Part shown: piece after piece, positions 1 through 6,800 of the stretch
How the letters are laid out: each line of letters starts with the position of its first letter
How positions within the stretch are numbered: position 1 is the stretch's first letter
Assembly: GCA_945901265.1 (NCBI GenBank)
Contig: CAMDJZ010000009.1
Span: forward strand, 1 to 41,759
Direction of reading: 5' to 3'
DNA length: 41,759 bases
Source: Rickettsia typhi
GTDB taxonomy: Bacteria > Pseudomonadota > Alphaproteobacteria > Rickettsiales > UBA1997
Position numbers and translations under genes: made by a program
Notes under the pieces: model-generated
Database searches by the model: none
What the model was told of the DNA's origin: nothing
Seen by the model: only the letters and a program-made list of their open reading frames with translations

Positions 1-42
1 AAAATTAAATTTAACTTCAACTCCAAGAAGTTTTGATAAATT

Positions 43-110
43 CCATTATCTTTGCCCCATTATCTTTGCCCCATTATCTTTGCCCCATTATCTTTGCCCC
101 ATTATCTTTG
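43..110. repeat. 14-bp tandem repeat, about five copies
   Basis: Four perfect head-to-tail copies of the 14-mer CCATTATCTTTGCC run from 43 to 98, followed by a 12-base partial copy to 110. The unit is more GC-rich than its surroundings. It is not a multiple of three and no open frame uses it, so this is a non-coding minisatellite. Perfect identity between copies suggests recent expansion and likely length variation between strains. Confidence 0.9.
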
Positions 111-220
111 ATATCGAGATAAGGTTTGTCCCCAAATATTTTTATCTCTTATCGATTAATATTTTTATATTTACCAATAAAAATTAGATTTGCATCGGGA
201 TATTTTTATGATGTAATGCT

Positions 221-774
221 GATTAAATTTGCTAATGCAAATTTAGCTTCGAGGTGAATTGTTGATTAAATTTGCTAAAGCAAATTTAGCTTAGATTAGA
301 ATCGCTCCACGGCAAATGAATTGCAGAATTTGTTGATTAAATTTGCTAAAGCAAATTTAGCTTCGAGGTGAATTGTTGATTAAATTTGCTAAAGCAAATT
401 TAGTTCCGAGGTGAATTGTTGATTAAATTTGCTAAAGCAAATTTAGCTTCGAGGTGAATTGTTAAATAAATTTGCTAAAGCAAATTTAGCTTAGATTAGA
501 ATCGCTCCCCGGCAAATGAATTGCCTTATGCGCGATAAGTTTTGTTTTTATGAGGTGAATCGCTCCACGGCAAATGAATTGCAGAATTTGTTAAATAAAT
601 TTGCTAATGCAAATTTAGCTTCGAGGTGAATTGTTAAATAAATTTGCTAAAGCAAATTTAGCTTAGATTAGAATCGCTCCACGGCAAATGAATTGCCGTA
701 TACGCGATAAGTTTATTATTAGAGATTTATCTTCGCGTGACACTTTTATTTACTGATAGTGTTTTATTGGAAAT
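221..774. repeat. Array of 43-bp palindromic repeats with longer nested-hairpin units
   Basis: At least eight units begin with GATTAAATTTGC or AAATAAATTTGC. The short unit is 43 bp (221-263, 335-377, 378-420, 421-463, 593-635) and contains the hairpin AAATTTGC-TAAA-GCAAATTT (8-bp stem) followed by a TTCGAGGTGAATTGTT tail. Three longer units (about 264-334, 464-592, 636-774) replace that tail with a second module: ATCGC, then an inner hairpin around GGCAA-ATGAA-TTGCC, then in two of them a closing GCGAT. The last unit has the full form, ending with a segment close to CTGATAGTGTTTTATTGG. The same full-length form occurs alone near 19465 and 26435. Units abut without unique spacers, so it is not CRISPR. 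No coding function is visible. Confidence 0.9.
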
Positions 775-1160
775 TTTATATTACCAACTCTTATCTCGAA
801 ATTAAATTTTTATAGCCAAAAGTTTTTTAAAAATTTAGATTAATTTAACAAATCTTTAAAGATGATATTTTGCAAAGAAATGGCGATTAAAATATTATTT
901 GCAGATGCTGTAATTTAATAAGAAGCTAATGATGATTCTAAAATAAATTTTAAAATTTACATATTTAATTCAGGTATGCTTAGATAGTTTATTGACATTA
1001 AATAAAAAATTATATTCGTTTTAATTATAAAATTATAAAGCAAAGGGACTTGCTAATCTTTATTTTGCATTGATTTATTTTTGAGGAAGCTGGTGAAATC
1101 TTTAAAATATTTTTTGATATTTGCTTAGCTATTATTTTGATAGATCATTCAGGTGGTGAT
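775..1160. other. Gene-free AT-rich stretch
   Basis: No open frame with convincing composition, tRNA or strong hairpin was found here. It separates the repeat array from the terminator of the small ribbon-helix-helix gene. It may be a decayed gene region, but nothing recognisable remains. Confidence 0.5.
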
Positions 1161-1205
1161 AAAAAAACTCTTGAATCTGGAAATATGAAATTCCAGATCC
1201 AAGAG
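1161..1205 (-). terminator. Rho-independent terminator of the RHH gene
   Basis: The arms 1168-1182 and 1191-1205 form a 15-bp stem with an 8-nt loop. On the minus strand the single imperfect pair becomes G:U, so all 15 positions pair. The seven A bases at 1161-1167 become a U-run right after the stem in minus-strand RNA. It begins 8 bases past the stop codon of the gene at 1213-1416. A shorter T-run on the other side could allow it to work in both directions. Confidence 0.85.
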
Positions 1206-1212
1206 ATATTTT

Positions 1213-1416
1213 TTACTCATCTTCTGATTTTTTTCTAGAAGTAGGTTTTTTATTGCTAGTTTTTTCAACAACTTTTCCATCCAAATGAGCTTCCAAAGCT
1301 TTTCTAACTAGGTAGTTTTTGCTACGATCGTTTTTTTCAGCTTTAAGTTCAAGTGTTTTGTACAATTCAATTGGTAATGAAATTGTAAGTGTTTTAGTTT
1401 GTTGAGATTTTTTCAT
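1213..1416 (-). CDS. Small ribbon-helix-helix (CopG/Arc-like) DNA-binding protein
   Basis: This 67-residue basic protein has the layout of an RHH repressor. A short beta strand (KTLTISLPIELYKTL, about residues 8-22) is followed by two helices (about 18-30 and 34-46, the second containing SKNYLVRKALEAHL). The lysine-rich tail (TSNKKPTSRKKSEDE) looks disordered. RHH proteins dimerise and insert the strand pair into the major groove. Many are antitoxins or autorepressors. No toxin-like partner lies beside it: the upstream side is 320 bases without a gene and the downstream side is a strong terminator. It therefore looks monocistronic, either an orphan antitoxin or a transcription factor. An imperfect inverted repeat sits just upstream of its start and could be its own operator. 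The RHH fold is fairly secure; the target is unknown. Confidence 0.75.
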   Translation of the reverse strand: MKKSQQTKTLTISLPIELYKTLELKAEKNDRSKNYLVRKALEAHLDGKVVEKTSNKKPTSRKKSEDE

Positions 1417-1736
1417 AAATTATTTATATGTTAACATTATTCGTTATAATAAAACGAAAGTAATGTATATTGTTAATATTAAAGAGGTAATAAATTTTTT
1501 AGTAGTTGTAAATTATTATCTTTAGAAGAAAATAAAGATCAAGACATTTTTATAAAAAAAACAATATTTGTTTAAATAATATATAATAAAACTATTTTTA
1601 CTTTATGGCAATGTATTTTATTTCAGTAAGTTGCGATATAGTTTATCTTAATTTAATTTGTAGTAAAAAAAAGAATAAAAAACTTGTAAATTTTATATTG
1701 GTTTTTTATAATTTAAAAAAATAAATTTTAATAATT
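1417..1736. other. Divergent intergenic region between RHH gene and ggt
   Basis: This 320-base stretch is very AT-rich and must hold the promoters of the leftward RHH gene and the rightward gamma-glutamyltransferase gene. The only structure I see is the inverted repeat at 1434-1466, described separately. No additional gene or RNA is visible. Confidence 0.5.
1434..1466. promoter_or_regulatory. Candidate operator: inverted repeat upstream of the RHH gene
   Basis: ACATTATTCGTT (1434-1445) is mirrored by AACGAAAGTAATGT (1453-1466), a near-perfect inverted repeat with a 2-base insertion in one arm. TTAA sequences further out extend the symmetry. It lies 18-50 bases upstream of the RHH start codon, where autoregulated RHH repressors commonly bind. 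A TATAAT-like hexamer lies in the centre. The function is inferred from position and symmetry only. Confidence 0.35.
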
Positions 1737-3482
1737 ATGTATAAATATATCTTAATTTTTATCTTGTTATTAGGTTTTTCATGTTCAAAAAAATTTGATT
1801 CGCAAATTTGGGTAGGGGAAAAATTTTCTGGTTTTTCACAATATAAAACGACTATTGGCAATGATTACATGGTCTCAAGCTCTGAAGAATTAGCTTCGAA
1901 AACTGGTGCAAAAATCATTGAACAAGGAGGAAATGCTATTGATGCAAGTGTCGCAATGCAAATGGTGCTTAACGTTGTTGAGCCACACTCCTCAGGCATT
2001 GGCGGAGGTTTATTTTTGCTTTATTACGATAAAAAAACCCAAAAAACAATTTACTTTAATGGTCGAGAAACTGCTCCTAGTAAGGCTTATCCCCAAATGT
2101 TTTTAGATAAAAATAACCAGGTTAGAAAATTTCACGAAGTGCTTCAAGGCGGTTTATCAGTTGGTACGCCGGGGGCTCTAAAAACTCTTTATATGGCGCA
2201 TAAAAAATTTGGTAAGTTGAAGTGGTTTGAATTATTTCAGCCAGCTATAAAAATTGCCAATGAAGGATTTACCATCAGCAGTAAGATGCATGTAAATCTA
2301 GAGGCTCTGGATTATTTGGCGAAATTTCCGGAGATGAAAATTTATTTTGAAGAAAATGGTAATATTAAAAAAGTTGGTACAAAAATAAAAAATGAACAAT
2401 TAGCTAAAACTTTTGAAATCATTGCCAATCAAGGAATAGCAACGTTTTATGAAGGTGAAATTGCCAATGATATTGTTAATAAAGTTAATAACTCAAAAGT
2501 TAATCCAGGTTTATTAAGTTTAAATGATTTAAAAAATTATCAACCAAAAATGGGTAATTTAGTTTGTTTAAAATATCGCCAAAAATATAATATTTGTTCA
2601 ATGCCAATGCCATCTGGAGGAGTTACAACTTTACAAATTCTTGGCATTTTAGAAAATTTTGATTTAGCAAAAATAAAACCTAACTCAACTTTAGCGACCC
2701 ATTTATTTTCGGAAGCGGCTCGTCTTGCTTTCGCAGATCGTAAGCAATATCTTGGCGATGTTGATAATAAAATTATTTCTAAATTGCTTGATAAGAATTA
2801 CTTATCAAAAAGGGCGCGTTTAATCAGCCTTGATCGCGCAATTTCAAAAGTAGAAGCGGGAGATTTAGCAATTAATTTAAAACCAAATAATGAAATTTTT
2901 GAAAAACCCTCCACAACGCATTTTTCAATTATAGATCGTCAAGGAAATGCAGTTGCTCTTACTAGTAGCATAGAATATTTTTTCGGATCAGCTTTAATGG
3001 TCGATGGCTTTATGCTTAATAATCAGCTAACCGATTTTGCATTAAATCCCTATCGCGATTCAAAGATAGTCGCCAATGCAATTGCTCCAAACAAGCAACC
3101 CCTAAGTTCCATGGCTCCAACTTTTGTTTTTGATGAAAAAAATAAATTGATAATGACCCTTGGTTCGCCAGGTGGTCCAAGAATCAGCCAATTTGTTGCT
3201 AAGGCTTTAATTGCCCAAATAGATTGGGGTTTGGATATTCAGCAAGCAATTTCTTTGCCAAATTTTGTGGTAATAAATGATCGTATTGAACTTGAAGATC
3301 GCACCGAAATTTCACAATTAAAAAAAGAATTAGAAAAAATGAATCATCAAGTAATTATCACCGATATTACCAGCGGAATCCACGGTATCACTATTTCTGG
3401 AAATAATTATTTTGGTGGAGCTGATCCAAGAAGAAATGGCTATGTTGCTACCGCAAATAAAATTGACAATAAAATAAAATAA
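1737..3482 (+). CDS. ggt: Gamma-glutamyltransferase (gamma-glutamyltranspeptidase)
   Basis: This enzyme cleaves the gamma-glutamyl bond of glutathione and related compounds, transferring the glutamyl group to water or an acceptor. The 581 residues match the usual size of about 580 for the precursor, which self-cleaves into large and small subunits. The autoprocessing motif TTHFSIID begins at Thr393, the predicted nucleophile and N-terminus of the small subunit. Other family motifs are NAIDASVA (about 66-73), SSGIGGG (85-91), MPSGG (291-295), the stretch around SSMAPTFVFD and the GSPGG loop. The N-terminus (IFILLLGFSC) is a hydrophobic signal ending at Cys16, suggesting export and perhaps lipid attachment, though G-F-S-C is a poor lipobox. 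No clear Shine-Dalgarno precedes the ATG. It is probably transcribed alone. It could supply glutamate and cysteine from host or environmental glutathione. Confidence 0.95.
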   Translation: MYKYILIFILLLGFSCSKKFDSQIWVGEKFSGFSQYKTTIGNDYMVSSSEELASKTGAKIIEQGGNAIDASVAMQMVLNVVEPHSSGIGGGLFLLYYDKKTQKTIYFNGRETAPSKAYPQMFLDKNNQVRKFHEVLQGGLSVGTPGALKTLYMAHKKFGKLKWFELFQPAIKIANEGFTISSKMHVNLEALDYLAKFPEMKIYFEENGNIKKVGTKIKNEQLAKTFEIIANQGIATFYEGEIANDIVNKVNNSKVNPGLLSLNDLKNYQPKMGNLVCLKYRQKYNICSMPMPSGGVTTLQILGILENFDLAKIKPNSTLATHLFSEAARLAFADRKQYLGDVDNKIISKLLDKNYLSKRARLISLDRAISKVEAGDLAINLKPNNEIFEKPSTTHFSIIDRQGNAVALTSSIEYFFGSALMVDGFMLNNQLTDFALNPYRDSKIVANAIAPNKQPLSSMAPTFVFDEKNKLIMTLGSPGGPRISQFVAKALIAQIDWGLDIQQAISLPNFVVINDRIELEDRTEISQLKKELEKMNHQVIITDITSGIHGITISGNNYFGGADPRRNGYVATANKIDNKIK

Positions 3483-3554
3483 ATTTTTTTGTAAAAAATA
3501 CTTGCATTCAAAAGTTATTCATTTTTTATTAATAAAAATTCAAAATCAAATTTT

Positions 3555-4076
3555 ATGAAATCAAAAATTATACTCTTAACAATTTTAGCGTTTAGCTTTT
3601 CGGCATTTAGTAATGTAAACGCTAAAACCAAAGCAGTAACTGAAAAATTACCTGATATTGAAATTATCAAAGGTGAAAAAAAAGTTGATGAGCGTGAAGA
3701 TCTCGGCGCTGTTGACTTTAATAAACTTTTTAGTGAAGCGCAAAATTATTATAAACTTGCTAAGGACTGGAAAACATTAAAATGCTCTCCAAAAAGCGGT
3801 TTTATATGCTCTAAACACGAATGTAAACGTCGCGATATTTTTTCGCATGTAATTCTCGATAAAAATAAAAAGACAGTCAGTAGATGCGAAAAAGATATTT
3901 GCGAAACTTTTGAAGCTGAATTTGAACAAACTGGAAGCTTTATAAATATCCAAAGCAAAGGGGCAATTGGTTCAATTATTCGGATCTTGGGCGATAGTCG
4001 TTATAAAGAAATTACTACAGTTGGTCTTGATGCCTACATTGCCAATGGTAATTGTGAATTAGTAAAAGATAACTAA
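3555..4076 (+). CDS. Secreted six-cysteine protein of unknown function
   Basis: This 173-residue protein starts with a typical signal peptide (hydrophobic residues about 4-19, likely cleavage after VNA at 23). The mature part has six cysteines at 77, 85, 90, 111, 116 and 167, an even number suggesting up to three disulfide bonds in the periplasm or outside the cell. The C-rich core has the pattern C-x7-C-x4-C-x20-C-x4-C. A charged segment (about 35-50) precedes it. I do not recognise a named family. It lies 72 bases after ggt and 46 bases before a prepilin-like gene, all on the same strand, so co-transcription is possible. Function is unknown; secretion is well supported. Confidence 0.75.
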   Translation: MKSKIILLTILAFSFSAFSNVNAKTKAVTEKLPDIEIIKGEKKVDEREDLGAVDFNKLFSEAQNYYKLAKDWKTLKCSPKSGFICSKHECKRRDIFSHVILDKNKKTVSRCEKDICETFEAEFEQTGSFINIQSKGAIGSIIRILGDSRYKEITTVGLDAYIANGNCELVKDN

Positions 4077-4122
4077 AATTGTTAGCAATAAACAATAATA
4101 ATTAAAGACTAATTTAAAATAA

Positions 4123-5087
4123 ATGTTTTTGTTAAAAAAAATCTTAATAATTTTCGCAAAGCCTTTTCTTTGATTGAGCTTTCTATTGTAATTTTAATTA
4201 TCGGAATTTTAGTTGCCGGGGTTACCCAATCTTCGCGCTTAGTTAAGAGAATGCGCTTAACCACTGCGCAACAAATCACTTCAAGCTCGGATGTTAATTC
4301 TATTAGCGATATGGTTATGTGGCTCGAAGCAACGCAAGATTTTGCTTTTGCAACTGGAACCAATGCAAGCTTTGATTTTAATGCCAATATTTATACCGAT
4401 GTTGATCGCCCAAGTGATCAAGACCGAATTGGCAGATGGAATGATAAAGCAATTAGAAATACCACTACCAAAAAAAGTGCCATTCAAAATGCTTTAGCCA
4501 GACAGCCAAAATATGTTGAGGATGGAATTAATAACTTACCGGCTTTGTATTTCGACTCAACTTCAACTGCTTTATGTATGCATTCGCCAGTCAATATCGA
4601 TCGAGCTATTATGCCCAATTTATCAATTTTTGCAGTTTATCGCTGGCCATCAATTGAAACGGGACAAACTCAGAAATTATGGGGAGTTGATAATGGTGGA
4701 TGGGATCGTCAAGCTATTCTTTCTGAACCTTATGTTGGAGTTAGTCATGGAGCTGGTGCCACCAGAATTACTAATTTTGAACTTCGCAACAAGAATCAAA
4801 TTTTTTCATATATCTCAAAAGTAGGTGTTACTAATGGTTCAATGGCTTATATTAATAGCTCAACTTCACCAAATATTTATACCGAATCTAATACTGGTCA
4901 AAGTTATCCAGCTCTAACTATCCCGGGAAATAATAATCAAGGCAATGGCCTTACTCTCGATGGGAATTGTGTTGAAGGAACTAATATTGTAATTGGCGAG
5001 TTTATAGTTTTTGATCGCGCACTTAACTCAGAAGAAAGATCAGCGGTGGAAAAATATCTCGCCAAAAAATGGGCGATAAAGATTTAG
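4123..5087 (+). CDS. Prepilin-like protein with LamG-like domain; leader out of frame at a poly-A run
   Basis: The frame encoding a class III prepilin signal (FRKAFSLIELS followed by a hydrophobic helix) has no ATG, GTG or TTG before the cleavage site. Its first TTG (4170) lies inside the mature helix, and an in-frame stop sits at 4110. An ATG at 4123 in the +1-offset frame reads MFLLKK and then meets the A-run 4134-4141. A -1 shift there gives a complete prepilin leader and a 321-residue protein with predicted cleavage after Ala14 and Glu at +5. After the helix comes a LamG/concanavalin-like body: WLEATQ, IGRWNDKA and ALYFDS near its start, GEFIVFDRALNSEERSAVEKYL near its end. The same architecture is intact at 25563-26390. 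The prepilin peptidase at 8171 could process it. It may be a slippage-expressed or phase-variable gene, a pseudogene or a sequencing indel. Confidence 0.7.
4134..4140 (+). other. Candidate -1 slippery site A_AAA_AAA
   Basis: Read from the ATG at 4123, the codons are TTA-AAA-AAA, so A_AAA_AAA lies in the phase needed for a -1 slip. The run is eight A bases (4134-4141). The slipped frame continues directly into the prepilin leader. Runs of this kind promote both ribosomal and RNA-polymerase slippage in AT-rich bacteria, but they are also prone to sequencing indels. Confidence 0.4.
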
Positions 5088-5209
5088 TTTATTAAACAGA
5101 ATTTAGTTTTATAGAAGCTTTGGCGAGCCTTGAAATTATTTGGTTTAACAAGTTTAAAAATTATTTCAAACTAAAATTATTTAAATTTAGCTTTGATAAA
5201 ATGCTAATT

Positions 5210-5233
5210 TTGAAGTTAAAATTTATACTTCAA
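5210..5233 (-). terminator. Weak hairpin after dps
   Basis: TTGAAGT (5210-5216) and ACTTCAA (5227-5233) form a 7-bp stem immediately beyond the dps stop codon, between two convergent genes. It has no strong U-run, so termination is only a possibility. Confidence 0.25.
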
Positions 5234-5671
5234 TTATTGACTTGAAATCAGCATCCAAACATTTTTCTCGTGAATTTTAGCGCGTTGAATAAATAAATCA
5301 GCGCTAACTTCATCACCCTCATCTTGGGAAAGTTTAATGGCTTCGCGAAGAATTTTAGAAATTAATTCATTATCATTTACTAGATCTTGAAGCATTGCTC
5401 TATTGTCAAAATTCTTATTAGCATTGCGAAAATCACTTAATTTTTTGAAATGTTCAAAATTGCCTTCAACCTTAGATCCTAGTGCTCTAATGCGCTCAGC
5501 GATTTCATCGATTGCTAAAAATAAATCTTCATATTGGGTTTGGAATAATTCATGCAAAGCTTTAAAATTTTCACCAACTACATTCCAATGATAGTTTTGT
5601 GTTTTAAGCATCAAAAGATATGAATCGGCAAGAATTTTATCAAGAGCAATTAAAGTTTGATGATTTTTCAT
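5234..5671 (-). CDS. dps: Dps-family ferritin-like DNA-protecting protein
   Basis: Dps forms a hollow dodecamer that oxidises and stores iron using peroxide and shields DNA during stress. This 145-residue protein is a normal, short Dps. The intersubunit ferroxidase residues are all visible: His28 in NYHWNV, His40, Asp55 and Glu59 in FLAIDEIAERIRALG, with the 12-15-4 spacing usual for Dps. The N-terminus lacks the long lysine-rich tail that some Dps proteins use to bind DNA directly, so iron and peroxide detoxification may be its main role. It faces the upstream prepilin gene convergently and has about 200 bases before ftsY, so it is probably monocistronic with its own promoter. Confidence 0.95.
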   Translation of the reverse strand: MKNHQTLIALDKILADSYLLMLKTQNYHWNVVGENFKALHELFQTQYEDLFLAIDEIAERIRALGSKVEGNFEHFKKLSDFRNANKNFDNRAMLQDLVNDNELISKILREAIKLSQDEGDEVSADLFIQRAKIHEKNVWMLISSQ

Positions 5672-5875
5672 AAATATTTTTAAAAGTTGTTAATAAATGT
5701 TGATTGCAATTAATAGTTATTTAAATTGGTTTACTACAAATAATGATTTTGTTTGTAAATTAAATTTTGTAAATTGATTTTTATATTTTTCTTTAATTTG
5801 GTAGATTCGCGTATTGAATCGAAAATAGGACTCCATAAGGAGATTTTAAAACTGGGATTTTAACTAACAAAAAAA

Positions 5876-6799
5876 TTAGATTATTGACAATAAATTTTCG
5901 CTAAAGATTTTTGCATTGAATTCTTGCAAATCCTCAATTTTTTCGCCAACGCCAATGCCAAAGATTTTTTTATGATAATTCATTGCCAATGCAACGACAA
6001 TTCCACCTTTGGCAGTACCGTCAAGTTTAGTAATTATCAATCCATCAATTCCAATAATTTTATTAAAAATTTCTAATTGATTGCGAGCATTTTGACCAGT
6101 TGTTGCATCAAGAACGAGCAAGTTATAATGCGGCGCAGTGCTATCAATTTTTTTAATGACATTATTTATTTTTTTTAATTCATCCATTAGATTTTGTTTA
6201 TTGTGAAGCCTTCCTGCCGTATCGATTAATAAAATATCAAAGCTATTTTTTTTTGCATAGTCAAGGGCTCGATAGGCAACAGATGCAGGATCTTCACCAT
6301 CTTTAAGGGGCAAAATAATTTCGCAATTATTACGTTTGGCCCAGATCTCAAGTTGATTGGTTGCTCCAGCGCGAAACGTATCGCAAGCGCCAATCAAAAC
6401 TTTTTTATTTTGTCCACAAAGATTGGCGCATATTTTGCCAATGGTGGTAGTTTTGCCAACGCCATTTACGCCGTTAAAAATTAACACTTGGGGACGATGC
6501 GTTTCATCGAGCTCAAGTTTTGCTTCGCAAGGCTGAAGAATGTTTTGAATTTCATAAGCAAGAAATTTTTTTACAGTTTCTAAGTCAATATCATTAACAA
6601 ATTTTTGTTGTTGAAAATTATTAATTATTTTTGCGCTGGCTTCAACGCCAATATCGTTGATGATCAACAGCTCCTCTAATTCTTCAATAAAATTTGTTTT
6701 AAGTTTTTTATGAGTAAAAAATTGTTTTAAGGCGTTGCCAATTCCGAAAGTAAAATTTGGATCTTGAGTTTTTTTGCTTTTTGAAAAAATTTTAAACAT
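5876..6799 (-). CDS. ftsY: Signal recognition particle receptor FtsY
   Basis: FtsY is the membrane-docking GTPase that receives SRP-ribosome complexes and hands them to the Sec translocon. The 307 residues cover only the N and G domains; the acidic A domain of E. coli FtsY is absent, as in many alphaproteobacteria. Visible motifs are the P-loop GVNGVGKTTT (110-119), DTFRAGA (about 139-145), DTAGR (about 192-196) and TKLDGTAKGG near residue 260. The gene starts one base after the end of the nlpD-like gene upstream on the same strand, so the two form an operon. The lysine- and phenylalanine-rich N-terminus probably contributes to membrane association. Confidence 0.97.
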   Translation of the reverse strand: MFKIFSKSKKTQDPNFTFGIGNALKQFFTHKKLKTNFIEELEELLIINDIGVEASAKIINNFQQQKFVNDIDLETVKKFLAYEIQNILQPCEAKLELDETHRPQVLIFNGVNGVGKTTTIGKICANLCGQNKKVLIGACDTFRAGATNQLEIWAKRNNCEIILPLKDGEDPASVAYRALDYAKKNSFDILLIDTAGRLHNKQNLMDELKKINNVIKKIDSTAPHYNLLVLDATTGQNARNQLEIFNKIIGIDGLIITKLDGTAKGGIVVALAMNYHKKIFGIGVGEKIEDLQEFNAKIFSENLLSII

Positions 6800-6800
6800 T

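Noticed and set aside
221-774. CRISPR array
   Set aside because: Repeat units abut each other with no unique spacers, unit length varies by insertion of a second repeat module, and no cas gene is present.
1-1160. Decayed gene or prophage remnant
   Set aside because: No frame in this stretch encodes recognisable protein motifs; the visible content is repeats and AT-rich DNA.
3749-3958. Antisense open frame inside the six-cysteine gene
   Set aside because: Shadow frame without start context or family features; the sense frame has a signal peptide and patterned cysteines.
5805-5860. Terminator-like repeats after ftsY (GATTC/GAATC and CTCC/GGAG)
   Set aside because: Stems are only four or five base pairs with no adjoining U-run, so chance is as likely.
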